A stretch of 29,454 bases of DNA, from contig CAJUIY010000022.1 in assembly GCA_910586865.1 (NCBI GenBank), positions 1-29,454 of the forward strand, read 5' to 3'. This DNA is from an uncultured Bacilli bacterium (lineage in GTDB: Bacteria > Bacillota_I > Bacilli_A > RF39 > UBA660). Numbering within the stretch: position 1 is the stretch's first letter; each line of letters starts with the position of its first letter. Shown piece by piece: positions 7,480 through 15,679 of the stretch. Below the pieces are notes generated by a model that saw nothing but the letters and a program-made list of their open reading frames with translations, ran no database searches and was not told the DNA's origin. The position numbers and the translations under genes are program-made.

Positions 7480-9345
7480 TCATAATTTCTTTTGCAAAGA
7501 CTTGTGAATCAAAGAAGAATCAAAGTCTTCAAAAGAACTTGCCTTTTCGATTAATCTCGGAGCTAACTCTGTGCTTTGTAGTTTTTTTATTAAATCATAA
7601 TAAGATGGAGCTTTCGGAAATTTTTCCCTATAATCTTCTATACTAGTAATTTCTTTTTCTGCTACAAGGTAACCAAACTGAATCATTTTCATTATTTTCT
7701 TTTTCTTTTCTCTCTCTATATGTTCATCGATACATTGATAAAGAATTGGATTTTTTTCCTCTGCTTGTTGATATATTTTATGAAATACTTTTTGGCTAAT
7801 TTCCTTTTCTTCTAATACCATATTTAAGGGAATATTTCTATTTTCTGCTTCTTCTATCATTACTAAAATATCCATTACTCTTAAATGATTTCCAAAATAT
7901 CTTCCAACAATAGTTAGTAAACCTTCTTTTCTCTTTCTATCTAGAAATTTATTTTGAATCAAAAAGGGGTAAATATTCTCTTCTTGAAGACCAAATTTTA
8001 ATAACGTTTGTCTTAAGGCTTCTTTATCTTCTTGCCTACTCACTAAAGCATTATAAAATGTTAAATTTCTCTTTCGTAGTTCTTCTTTAATCATAGAGAC
8101 TTTTTGTGCTATTTTCTTATCATAAAATGGTAAAAACTGTTCTAAGTCATAAATCGTGTCTACTGAAATTTTAGGATTTTGATAAAGAGAGGTTACTATT
8201 TTCGTATCAAAAAGATAACCAATAAAATCAAATAAATTTCCTTCTTCTTTCCATCCATTTTGATAGCTTTTATAATACATAGTGTATAACTTGGCAATAG
8301 AACTATTATTTTTTAAAAATAGATTTTTAAAACTACGTTGTTCTGCTTTATCACGATTATATTTGATATAATAATCAAGGGGAACTCCCTCTATTAAGTG
8401 ATGAGATAAGTAGCGAATATGCACCTTTTCTTCTTTGGTGGAATCTACGTAAATCATAGGACTTTTATTTTCAAAATGTTTGATTGTTTCTTGAAAAACT
8501 TCTGGAAAGAAAAGGTAATAATACGGATTTTTTTGATACATCTTAAGAAGTTCTTCTTGACGGAATAAATTTATTAATTCTGATTTTTTTAAATACTCAC
8601 ATGCCAGCTTAAAACGTGGGTTAAGATAAGATGTTTTGCTTACTTCTTCTATCGTAAACTTCTTAAATGCCTCTAAGTGGTCTTTGATAGATTCCACCAT
8701 TTTATCCTCTTCGGATAAAATAAGGATAGAAAAAACAAGATTTTGATTTAATCTCTGTTTGTTAGAATAATCATATAACTTTTTAAGATTGGGTAATGCT
8801 TTTAAAGAAAGATTACAAAAATCTTGAAAATCAGGATATTCTAAAGACTCTAATGAAAAAATGGTATTTATGGAACATCTATCATTATATGCTTTAAAAA
8901 GTCTATGAACCATAGTAGTATCACTTAGATTTCGATAATTATAATAATAACACAAATAGTACCTTAATAATTCATTCTGATCATTCTCCCTTTGAAAAGA
9001 AAGGGCATTTACTTTCATAGAAAAGGTAGAAGACAAATCTTCCTTGTCTAATTTATAAAAGAAATCTAAAAAACAAATCGAACTATTTTTTAAGGATTCT
9101 AGTACAGGAATGTCTTTTTCTTTTTTTTCAAGGAGAAAAGTTCCAATATCCGTGTAAAGAAAAATTACGTTTTCTTCTACCTTGTAATCTTTTATTTTAA
9201 CTTGAAAATTTAAGTCATTCTCTTCTATATGTTCTAGTAAATGAATCTTTATTTCATCAGTTAATCTAGCATTTCTCCAGATACTATTTTCTTCATAATG
9301 ACAATATAATTCATCTAATGTTTTTAAAAATTCTTCCTTTGTCAT
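7480..9345 (-). CDS. Large uncharacterised protein between greA and tig
   Basis: The 621-residue product has no signal peptide or transmembrane segment, and I find no known catalytic motif. It is rich in Leu, Lys, Phe and Tyr, and looks all-helical, possibly with helical repeats in the second half. The first ~100 residues appear more mixed alpha/beta. The start is supported by AGGGGGAA 8 bases before the ATG. It follows the greA terminator by 35 bases, so expression may depend on readthrough or on a weak promoter in that gap. Housekeeping genes lie on both sides with normal spacing and similar base composition, so it looks like a resident lineage gene rather than a transferred one. Function unknown. 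Confidence 0.8.
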   Translation of the reverse strand: MTKEEFLKTLDELYCHYEENSIWRNARLTDEIKIHLLEHIEENDLNFQVKIKDYKVEENVIFLYTDIGTFLLEKKEKDIPVLESLKNSSICFLDFFYKLDKEDLSSTFSMKVNALSFQRENDQNELLRYYLCYYYNYRNLSDTTMVHRLFKAYNDRCSINTIFSLESLEYPDFQDFCNLSLKALPNLKKLYDYSNKQRLNQNLVFSILILSEEDKMVESIKDHLEAFKKFTIEEVSKTSYLNPRFKLACEYLKKSELINLFRQEELLKMYQKNPYYYLFFPEVFQETIKHFENKSPMIYVDSTKEEKVHIRYLSHHLIEGVPLDYYIKYNRDKAEQRSFKNLFLKNNSSIAKLYTMYYKSYQNGWKEEGNLFDFIGYLFDTKIVTSLYQNPKISVDTIYDLEQFLPFYDKKIAQKVSMIKEELRKRNLTFYNALVSRQEDKEALRQTLLKFGLQEENIYPFLIQNKFLDRKRKEGLLTIVGRYFGNHLRVMDILVMIEEAENRNIPLNMVLEEKEISQKVFHKIYQQAEEKNPILYQCIDEHIEREKKKKIMKMIQFGYLVAEKEITSIEDYREKFPKAPSYYDLIKKLQSTELAPRLIEKASSFEDFDSSLIHKSLQKKL

Positions 9346-9379
9346 TTTACCATTCCCCCTTTATGATAAAATAAGATAG

Positions 9380-9410
9380 AAAAATCTCATTAATTGCCTG
9401 ACTAATGAGA
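9380..9410 (-). terminator. Intrinsic terminator of greA
   Basis: TCTCATTA and TAATGAGA form 8 perfect pairs around a 10-base loop, followed on the minus strand by five T residues. Confidence 0.85.
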
Positions 9411-9421
9411 CTCCCCTTCAA

Positions 9422-9895
9422 TTATTTAATTTCTGTTATTTCTACTTGATAAGAACCATTTGGAGATTCTACGGTTACGACATCTCCTACCTTATGGTCA
9501 AGTAAGGCTTGGGCAATAGGTGACTCATTTGATATCTTACTTTCAAATGGATCAGCCTCATGACTACCTACAATCTTGTATTCATCTTCTTCATCATCGT
9601 CATCTACATATTTAATAGAAACGGTTGTTCCTAAAGAAACTTTATCCGTATCTGTTTTGGTAATAATCGATACATTTTCAAGCATCTTTTCAATCGTTTG
9701 AATTCTTCCTTCAATTACTGCTTGTTCATTTCTTGCGGCATCGTAATCTGCATTTTCAGATAAATCCCCTAATGATCTAGCCTCTTTAATTGCTTGTATA
9801 TTTTCAGGACGCCTTACATTAATTAAATTGTCAAGCTCCTTTTTTAATTCATCTAAACCTTCTTGTGTTAAGTAAACTGTTTTCTTGTTTGCCAT
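9422..9895 (-). CDS. greA: Transcription elongation factor GreA
   Basis: The 157-residue protein has the N-terminal coiled coil with the signature LGDLSENADYDAARNEQ; the acidic tip residues are Asp44 and Glu47. A C-terminal FKBP-like domain follows (PIAQALLDHKVGDVV). GreA enters the RNA polymerase secondary channel and stimulates cleavage of backtracked transcripts. The start is the ATG at 9895 (MANKK), 6 bases after GAGGTG. The GTG at 9904 is part of that ribosome-binding site. An Asp/Glu cluster (VDDDDEEDE) in the C-terminal domain is unusual but conservative. Two promoters lie upstream and a clear terminator downstream. In B. subtilis greA also closes the yrr gene block. Confidence 0.97.
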   Translation of the reverse strand: MANKKTVYLTQEGLDELKKELDNLINVRRPENIQAIKEARSLGDLSENADYDAARNEQAVIEGRIQTIEKMLENVSIITKTDTDKVSLGTTVSIKYVDDDDEEDEYKIVGSHEADPFESKISNESPIAQALLDHKVGDVVTVESPNGSYQVEITEIK

Positions 9896-9926
9896 TTTCT
9901 TCACCTCATTATATTAATCGCAATAC

Positions 9927-9955
9927 ATAATACTATAAATAAACTTTTTTGTCAA
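9927..9955 (-). promoter_or_regulatory. Proximal promoter of greA
   Basis: A perfect TTGACA (9955-9950) and TATTAT (9932-9927) are separated by 17 bases on the minus strand. Confidence 0.8.
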
Positions 9956-9979
9956 TTTATATTTATTAAATACTTGCAC

Positions 9980-10008
9980 ATTATAACATATTTTTTCTAA
10001 AAATTCAA
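9980..10008 (-). promoter_or_regulatory. Distal promoter of greA
   Basis: TTGAAT (10008-10003) and a perfect TATAAT (9985-9980) are separated by 17 bases. It starts just before the dgt stop codon. Confidence 0.65.
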
Positions 10009-10012
10009 TATG

Positions 10013-11143
10013 CTACCTGAAATGTTTTTCAATTTCATGTAAGAAAAGTTCATCCGTCATTCCACTAATAAAATCAATTACCATTCTTTCTTTACTAGTA
10101 GTTTCTATGTAATTTTTGCTCTGATAATCCAAAAAAATCTGATAAATAATATTTTCTTTGTCTTCTTTTTTGATTGCTTCTAAATAATCATCATAAAGAC
10201 ATCTCATACCCTTTCTATAATAATCAATTTCTTTTTTGGTTAGAGACTTCCAATAAATGTTTTGATAATTAAATTTCTTTAAATCAAATAAGGCATGAAA
10301 AACTTTATCACTCATTTTAATATATGGTTTATCCATACTTTCTTCTACAATATCTAAAATAAGGTTATTGATGATATCTCTGTTATTATCTCCTAAAACA
10401 TCCGTTATATTTTTAGGTAACGATTCTCTTTTAAAAAGACCTAGATTGATGGCATCTTCAATATCTCTTCCAATATAGGCAATAATATCAGAAATACGAA
10501 CTACGCACCCCTCTATTGTCATTGGATGATATTTTTTGGATTTTTCGATATCAAAATAGCTTTCTTCGTATTCCCTTAAGAATTCTTCTTTGGTTTTCTT
10601 TACGGGTTCATATTTTGCTTCTAGCATTTCTCCATTATGGCAGAAGATACCATCTAAAGTTTGTACACATAGATTCAGACCTTCTCCATCATGATCGACA
10701 CTTCTAAACTCTCTTACCCCTTGAATATTATGTGCAAAAAACTGATTTAATTCTTTTTTTGATATTTCATTTAATAAATCTTCTCCCGTGTGTCCAAGAG
10801 GCGTATGTCCAATATCATGTCCTAAGGCAATTGCCTCTATTAAATCCTCGTTTAATTTTAAAGCTCTTCCTATCGTTCTTGCTACTTTTGAAACGAGTTG
10901 GACATGTACCATTCTTTTACTAATATGGTCATTTTCTTTAAAAGAATAAACTTGAGTTTTATCTGAATATCTCGTATAACTTAAAGAATGAATAATACGG
11001 TCCACATCCCTAGAAAAAGGAGTCCGAAAATCGTTTCTTTTCTCCTCCTTTTCTCGAATTGCATCGCCACTTCTTGTTGCATATTTGGAAAGAAGTTGCT
11101 CCTGCTTTAAAAAGTTTTCTTTTGCTTTTTCTAAATTTTTCAT
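10013..11143 (-). CDS. dgt: dGTPase-like HD-domain triphosphohydrolase
   Basis: The protein (376 residues) belongs to the deoxyguanosinetriphosphate triphosphohydrolase family, which splits dNTPs into nucleoside and triphosphate. Seen in the sequence: N-terminal RTPFSRDVDRIIHS; metal-binding His80; the HD pair His109-Asp110 in ALGHDIGHTPLGHTGE; a HNIQGVR segment; and the final Asp in ISDIIAYIGRDIEDA. These are the expected residues in order. The length fits the shorter Gram-positive form. It occupies the position near greA where B. subtilis has udk. The ribosome-binding site (AGGGAAGTGG) is rather far from the ATG. It is probably co-transcribed with the upstream trhP2 block, from which it is separated by 34 bases. 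True substrate preference cannot be read from sequence. Confidence 0.92.
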   Translation of the reverse strand: MKNLEKAKENFLKQEQLLSKYATRSGDAIREKEEKRNDFRTPFSRDVDRIIHSLSYTRYSDKTQVYSFKENDHISKRMVHVQLVSKVARTIGRALKLNEDLIEAIALGHDIGHTPLGHTGEDLLNEISKKELNQFFAHNIQGVREFRSVDHDGEGLNLCVQTLDGIFCHNGEMLEAKYEPVKKTKEEFLREYEESYFDIEKSKKYHPMTIEGCVVRISDIIAYIGRDIEDAINLGLFKRESLPKNITDVLGDNNRDIINNLILDIVEESMDKPYIKMSDKVFHALFDLKKFNYQNIYWKSLTKKEIDYYRKGMRCLYDDYLEAIKKEDKENIIYQIFLDYQSKNYIETTSKERMVIDFISGMTDELFLHEIEKHFR

Positions 11144-11177
11144 AGAACGTTAACCACTTCCCTTTTGGAACAAATTG

Positions 11178-11564
11178 CTATTTTCTTCTTATTGTCTTTT
11201 GATAAGGCTCTTTCACATCCTCTGCCACCATCTCTTGACAACATTGATATACTCTAGATTGATTTAAATTCGCAAGCCATTTTTCATAATAGTCTTCGGA
11301 TACTTGATTTTTATCTGTTAAATCCTTTTGATAAACAAATAGGCAAAAGCCATATTCCCCCATTTGATCTTGATTTCCTTTTATAAGTCCTTGTATATTC
11401 TGTCTTTGTTTTTGAATCGAAATCGATACTCCTGTATTTGGTTCTATTGCTTGCCAAAACCTTTTTGGTTTTGCGACTACTCCTTTTCCAAGTTTCTCAA
11501 TTTCTACAAATGGTTTCCCACTAACTGGTATAGCCTTATATACTGTCACTTTATAATATCTCAT
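11178..11564 (-). CDS. Small uncharacterised protein downstream of trhP2
   Basis: This 128-residue protein has a mixed alpha/beta N-terminal half (RYYKVTVYKAIPVSGKPFVE) and a more helical, charged C-terminal half ending in RRK. There is no signal peptide or membrane segment. Its ATG overlaps the end of trhP2 by 14 bases, with GAAGGAAG as ribosome-binding site, so it is translationally linked to the tRNA-modification genes. Whether it acts with them is unknown. In B. subtilis this position carries udk, to which it has no resemblance. Confidence 0.7.
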   Translation of the reverse strand: MRYYKVTVYKAIPVSGKPFVEIEKLGKGVVAKPKRFWQAIEPNTGVSISIQKQRQNIQGLIKGNQDQMGEYGFCLFVYQKDLTDKNQVSEDYYEKWLANLNQSRVYQCCQEMVAEDVKEPYQKTIRRK

Positions 11565-12756
11565 TTTCTTCCTTCTTTCTTAATAGTCGAATCATAGAAT
11601 ATGAATCCATCTCTATGTCCGTATTTAAGTAAATATAATACACCTCATCGGGATGATTTGCAACATCTACTTCACATTTTTCTTTATCGAATAACTTTTC
11701 TACAACAAACTGTATTTCTTCTCCTTTGGGAGTAAATAATTCAACAAAATCTCCTACTTTAAAATAATTTCTTTCTAGAATTTTGATTCGTTTTTCTTCT
11801 TTCTCATACTCTATTACCTGTCCCAAATAATCTTGATTGGATACTTCACTTCTTCCAGTATAATACTGATCGGTAGCATCTGCTTCTTTGTTAAAGTAAT
11901 GAGTGGAAGTCTCACGATTGGCAACTCGGGATAAAATTTCTTCTTGTCTTTTTAAAAGTTCTTCTGTTAATTCCTTTCGATAATAAGCATCAATTATTTT
12001 TCGGTAGGCTCCTACTACTACCGCCAAATAGTAAAGAGAACGCATTCTTCCTTCTATTTTTAGACTGGTAACTCCAATTTCAATTAAATCCTTAATATGA
12101 GAAGCCATATTCAAATCCTTTGTTGCCAAAGTAAAGTCTTTTTCTTCTTCACTTTGAAAGCTAAAACGACAAACTTGACTACAACCTCCTCGATTGGCAT
12201 CTCTTCCTGTCACATAATTGGATAAAGCACATCTCCCACTAAAACAAGTACACATAGCTCCATGAATAAAAACCTCGATATCCATTTTTGTTTTCTCTAT
12301 GATTTCTTGGATTTCCTCTTTTGATAACTCTCTTGCTAACACTACTCGGTCGATTCCTTGTTTTTGTAAAAATAAAATCGATTCATAATTCGTGGTAGAG
12401 TTTTGTGTTGATAAATGGACTTCTACACCCTTATAATTTTCTTTGATATGATGAATTAAGAATGGATCACTAATAATAAATGCATCAATTCCACACTCCA
12501 CTACATCCTTTATGTATTGAAATACCCCTTCCATATCTTCATTATGAAAGACAATATTCAGAGTCAAATACACTTTTTTTCCTAGATGGTGAGCAAAAAG
12601 AGATGCTTCTTTTATTTCTTCTAAAGAAAAGTTTGTAGCATTCGCACGTAAACCATATTTTTCTCCACCAAAATAGACGGCATCCGCACCATACAAAAAG
12701 TCTATCTTTAATCTTTCTAAATCGCCAGCTGGCGCAAGTAACTCTATTTTTTTCAT
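11551..12756 (-). CDS. trhP2: U32-family tRNA hydroxylation protein TrhP2 (YrrO-like)
   Basis: The protein begins KKIELLAPAGDLERLKI and continues GADAVYFGG, the classic start of peptidase family U32 barrels. A cysteine set follows in the middle (HGAMCTCFSGRC, then GGCSQVC), fitting the iron-sulfur ligands of RlhA/TrhP-type U32 proteins. A C-terminal beta domain is present after residue ~320. In B. subtilis TrhP1 and TrhP2 use prephenate to hydroxylate uridine 34 of certain tRNAs (ho5U), which TrmR then methylates. Here trhP1 lies 1 base upstream, and the ribosome-binding site AAGGTGAAG is within its end. The trmR gene is three genes away. These neighbours make the tRNA role more likely than protease or rRNA roles of other U32 members. 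Confidence 0.9.
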   Translation of the reverse strand: MKKIELLAPAGDLERLKIDFLYGADAVYFGGEKYGLRANATNFSLEEIKEASLFAHHLGKKVYLTLNIVFHNEDMEGVFQYIKDVVECGIDAFIISDPFLIHHIKENYKGVEVHLSTQNSTTNYESILFLQKQGIDRVVLARELSKEEIQEIIEKTKMDIEVFIHGAMCTCFSGRCALSNYVTGRDANRGGCSQVCRFSFQSEEEKDFTLATKDLNMASHIKDLIEIGVTSLKIEGRMRSLYYLAVVVGAYRKIIDAYYRKELTEELLKRQEEILSRVANRETSTHYFNKEADATDQYYTGRSEVSNQDYLGQVIEYEKEEKRIKILERNYFKVGDFVELFTPKGEEIQFVVEKLFDKEKCEVDVANHPDEVYYIYLNTDIEMDSYSMIRLLRKKEENEIL

Positions 12757-12757
12757 A

Positions 12758-13633
12758 CTACTTCACCTTATAAATTGTTTTCTTAAAAAAGAAACCGGTA
12801 TCTTCTCCTAATAATTTTCTTTGCTGATGGAGAAAGGATTCTTTTTCTTCTTCAGTTAAAGAATCATATTGTTTGATATATTTTACTACCTTTTCTACTG
12901 CTTGAAAAAAGATATCAGAATCAATTAAATTACTATCTAATAAAACATAATCCATATCATGTTTTATCAATTCTTCTAAAACTTCACATCCATTTAAGAT
13001 GCTTTTCTTATAGAACGTAACCGCATCTTTCTTTTCCTCTACGAGAAAATCTCCTCCTAATTTTTCCTGAATAACTAGTTCTTTTTTTCCTTTTTTTTCT
13101 AAATCCTGATAGTAATTGGAAAGAAGTTTTCTTTTTGATGTCGCAATGGATGGTATCGTAATCAAAGAAACTATTGTTTTTATAGGAGATTTCTCCTTAA
13201 TTTCTATTATTTCTTCTAGTGTGATTTCTTTAGAAAGAAGAGCGTATTTAACATGATTCTGATAGTAATAGTTACAAGTATTATAATTCGTTACCATATG
13301 TGTTTGTGCCCACACTAAATCAAATGATAAATTTAGTTTTTCTTTTAATAGAATAATTGCTTGATCATAGAAAAATACGGCATCTATTCCGATAAAATCT
13401 AATTCTTTTAATATTTTCTTTAATGGCTCTATTTCCTGATTCTTTATATTTTTATTGATACTAACAAATAGGTGAATATCTCGATATTGACTCTTTATTT
13501 CTTTTATATCGTTTATGTTAAAGTAACAATTACTTTCTGTTGCATAATCTTTTAGGGAAAACAAATAATTCTCAATCCCTAGTTTTCTATAAAAATCAAT
13601 ATTTTTACTGCTTGGTTTTATTAATACTTGCAT
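12758..13633 (-). CDS. trhP1: U32-family partner TrhP1 (YrrN-like)
   Basis: This 291-residue protein is the shorter and more divergent partner of the U32 pair. It lacks the Cys-rich motif of TrhP2. It shows the barrel pattern with FIGIDAVFFYDQ and a helical C-terminus. Identification rests mainly on position directly before trhP2 and on size, as in B. subtilis yrrN-yrrO. The start is the ATG at 13633, 6 bases after AGGTGA; the GTG at 13642 would overlap the ribosome-binding site. It follows the NlpC/P60 gene stop by 9 bases, so the tRNA-modification pair is co-transcribed with the inserted envelope genes. Confidence 0.78.
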   Translation of the reverse strand: MQVLIKPSSKNIDFYRKLGIENYLFSLKDYATESNCYFNINDIKEIKSQYRDIHLFVSINKNIKNQEIEPLKKILKELDFIGIDAVFFYDQAIILLKEKLNLSFDLVWAQTHMVTNYNTCNYYYQNHVKYALLSKEITLEEIIEIKEKSPIKTIVSLITIPSIATSKRKLLSNYYQDLEKKGKKELVIQEKLGGDFLVEEKKDAVTFYKKSILNGCEVLEELIKHDMDYVLLDSNLIDSDIFFQAVEKVVKYIKQYDSLTEEEKESFLHQQRKLLGEDTGFFFKKTIYKVK

Positions 13634-13642
13634 ATTTCTCAC

Positions 13643-14464
13643 CTATATAATTCTTCTAATATCTAAAATTGGACGATATGTTGCAGAAGATTCCTTGATT
13701 CCATCTCTTTTGTTAGAGGCATGAACAATTTTTCCATTTCCTTCGTAGATGGCAATATGACCATCATAATGAATTAAATCTCCTGCTTGGGCATCTTTTA
13801 AAGCCATAACCGCTTTTCCTGCTTTTGATTGTTCTCCTGAGGTCCTAGGAAGAGAATAACCGAATTTTTCGTAAACTCGCATCGTAAAGCCACTACAATC
13901 AGTACCGTTCGTTAGACTAGTACCTCCCCATACATACTTATTTCCAATAAATTTTTTCGCATATTTGACAATTTGTTTTCCTTTTTTTGTTCCCTTTGTC
14001 TTACCATCATCTAGCTCACTCGTATCATTTAAATCAATATCAATATCAAGGTTCACCTTCTGTCTTTTAATTGGCGACATCGCATTATATTCCTCGGTCT
14101 CATGCATAATCGTTGTCGTATCATCTGCTGCCCGATAACATCCTGCTAGATTAAAGTCTTCTGGAGAAAGTCCACTATAAGAAATAATTTCTACTGTCAA
14201 ATTCATTATATAAGGAATAAAAAATACAATTACAGCAGCGATAATCTTATTTTTAAAACGACTCATTTTTATTTTTTTCTGATCATCTGGATCCATCATT
14301 AATTGTGCTAAATTCACTGCTACCATCACCATTAGAACAATAGGTACGATAATATGAATGATATTCAGTATCCTTTTCATCATATAAAGATAAGTTGCAA
14401 TTCCATAATCACTACAACAACTATTGACATCACTGGTACATACTACTTCTAAAATATTAAACAT
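13643..14464 (-). CDS. Pilin-like membrane domain fused to an NlpC/P60 cell-wall peptidase
   Basis: Residues 1-100 carry two membrane segments (about 35-55 and 73-95) joined by a basic, Asp-containing loop (MMDPDDQKKIKMSRFKNK). The layout is that of small type IV secretion pilin-like (VirB2/TrbC-type) proteins in Firmicutes. A linker (100-160) leads to an NlpC/P60 domain with catalytic Cys190 in DCSGFT, His236 in GHIAIYEG and a third polar residue at His248 (KIVHAS). Such domains cut peptidoglycan stem peptides. The fusion anchors a hydrolase in the membrane, presumably with the enzyme outside, as expected for conjugation or secretion lytic enzymes. Its N-terminal domain is nearly identical to the gene just upstream. 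AAAGGAGT precedes the ATG by 7 bases. No other secretion genes are in the window. Confidence 0.85.
   Translation of the reverse strand: MFNILEVVCTSDVNSCCSDYGIATYLYMMKRILNIIHIIVPIVLMVMVAVNLAQLMMDPDDQKKIKMSRFKNKIIAAVIVFFIPYIMNLTVEIISYSGLSPEDFNLAGCYRAADDTTTIMHETEEYNAMSPIKRQKVNLDIDIDLNDTSELDDGKTKGTKKGKQIVKYAKKFIGNKYVWGGTSLTNGTDCSGFTMRVYEKFGYSLPRTSGEQSKAGKAVMALKDAQAGDLIHYDGHIAIYEGNGKIVHASNKRDGIKESSATYRPILDIRRII
14203..14305 (-). repeat. Near-identical repeat, copy 1 (in the NlpC/P60 gene)
   Basis: This stretch matches 14592-14694 with one difference (position 14213 against 14602) over 103 bases. It codes the loop and second membrane segment of the pilin-like domain. Confidence 0.95.
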
Positions 14465-14487
14465 CGTAGGAACTCCTTTTCTTTTAT

Positions 14488-14838
14488 TTACTTCATTGTC
14501 CCATAGATTTTTTCGGAATCTTTATAACAATCGATTAGAGTAAAATCATCTGGTACTAGTCCACTATAAGAGATAAGATGGATAATAAGACTCATTATAT
14601 AGGGAATAAAAAATACAATTACAGCAGCGATAATCTTATTTTTAAAACGACTCATTTTTATTTTTTTCTGATCATCTGGATCCATCATTAATTGAATTAG
14701 ATTGATTGCTACCATTACCATCAATACAATGGGTACCACAATATGAACAATATCTAGTACTTGTCTTATAATATGAATGTATAGTGCTATTCCATAATCA
14801 CTACAATTACTTTCTAAATCCACTAATAATTGAAACAT
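14488..14838 (-). CDS. Pilin-like two-span membrane protein, paralog of the next gene's N-terminus
   Basis: The 116-residue product has hydrophobic segments at about 29-50 and 72-94. Between them is a loop MMDPDDQKKIKMSRFKNK identical to the one in the downstream NlpC/P60 fusion. The whole protein aligns with the fusion's first ~115 residues, including a conserved Cys-Ser-Asp-Tyr near the N-terminus and SYSGL after the second segment, then ends where the peptidase linker would begin. It resembles VirB2/TrbC-like type IV secretion pilins (PF18895-type). It is either the stand-alone subunit of a complex with the fusion or the result of a recent partial duplication. GGGTGATT precedes the ATG. 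The 24-base gap to the next gene suggests co-transcription. Confidence 0.8.
   Translation of the reverse strand: MFQLLVDLESNCSDYGIALYIHIIRQVLDIVHIVVPIVLMVMVAINLIQLMMDPDDQKKIKMSRFKNKIIAAVIVFFIPYIMSLIIHLISYSGLVPDDFTLIDCYKDSEKIYGTMK
14592..14694 (-). repeat. Near-identical repeat, copy 2 (in the stand-alone pilin-like gene)
   Basis: Counterpart of 14203-14305, offset 389 bases. The run 14603-14694 is identical over 92 bases; similarity drops sharply at both edges. Confidence 0.95.
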
Positions 14839-14847
14839 ATAATCACC

Positions 14848-15606
14848 CTATTTCTTAATCATAAATCGGTAAGTTGGATTAGAGAAATACCCTTCTTCTT
14901 CAAAACTAGAATAAGTATAGAAAAATTTATATAAAGTTAGAGAACTATTATTTACATACAAACTAATATCCTCTAAATAATTACTTGTTATTCCTCTATT
15001 TTTTAAATAACAATTATAGTCACATTGCTCTTTTGTGAAGTATTTATATTTAATTAAATCATTATAATAAGATTGAAACTTATACTCTAAATAAGAATTT
15101 AGTTTTTTCTCTGTAATATGATACTTATCTAATAACTCCTTATTTGTATAGAGATGTCCATTATTTAAATTAATATTATAGGTTTTAAAATATCTTTTTG
15201 GATGTAATTTATTCTTTTCCAGATAAGAATAAGAAATCATTAACGATAAAATATTTTTACTTTTATTAAATTCGTATTCATAGTCATATTCTTTTTGACT
15301 AATAACAGATAAATAGTTTTCTTCGATTTTCTTATTAATGGCAGTAAATTTTTCCCCTTTCAAATTAATCTTTGGCATTTTCGAATATACATCATCCTGA
15401 CTATGATTCACATCTTGTCTTGCAGTGTAAATATAGTCTTTATTTTTATTTCCCTTAGATAGGTAGAAAAAATGTTGATAACCATACCCCACTAACAAAA
15501 AGATGAACAAAACAACCATAGCAATGATTCCTAATAGTTTAATACTAACTTTTCTTTTTCTTTTCTTTGTCTTTTCTTTTTCTTCTAATTTAAAACTATA
15601 ATCCAT
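14848..15606 (-). CDS. Membrane-anchored extracytoplasmic protein (RsiV/DUF3298-like possibility)
   Basis: The 252-residue protein has a basic cytoplasmic start (EEKEKTKKRKRKVS), one membrane helix (about 24-45) and an outside region of ~200 residues rich in Tyr, Asn and Lys. The outside part begins with KMPKINLKGEKFTAINKKI and includes NINLNNGHLYTNKELL, a pattern seen in RsiV/PdaC-like domains (DUF4163/DUF3298). This resemblance is by eye only. Two cysteines (CDYNC) may pair. The start is the ATG at 15606, after GGGGAAAAGT; an upstream GTG lies in the ribosome-binding site. It is the first of three inserted genes in the tRNA-modification block and is 9 bases from the pilin-like gene. Confidence 0.75.
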   Translation of the reverse strand: MDYSFKLEEKEKTKKRKRKVSIKLLGIIAMVVLFIFLLVGYGYQHFFYLSKGNKNKDYIYTARQDVNHSQDDVYSKMPKINLKGEKFTAINKKIEENYLSVISQKEYDYEYEFNKSKNILSLMISYSYLEKNKLHPKRYFKTYNINLNNGHLYTNKELLDKYHITEKKLNSYLEYKFQSYYNDLIKYKYFTKEQCDYNCYLKNRGITSNYLEDISLYVNNSSLTLYKFFYTYSSFEEEGYFSNPTYRFMIKK

Positions 15607-15638
15607 ACTTTTCCCCACTTATCCCTCATGTTTCTTAT

Positions 15639-15667
15639 AGTATATCAAAAAAAAACTCTTTCTTAAA
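15639..15667 (-). promoter_or_regulatory. Possible extended -10 promoter of the inserted envelope genes
   Basis: TGATATACT (15647-15639, minus strand) fits an extended -10. The -35 match TTTAAG, 17 bases upstream, is weak. It lies directly behind the trmR terminator. Confidence 0.4.
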
Positions 15668-15675
15668 GTTTTTTT
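15647..15675 (-). terminator. Intrinsic terminator after trmR
   Basis: The minus-strand RNA has an A-run, ACTTT, a short AAGAA loop, AGAGT and a T-run. The one G-U pair works only in this direction. It separates trmR from the inserted genes. Confidence 0.65.
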
Positions 15676-15679
15676 GTTA

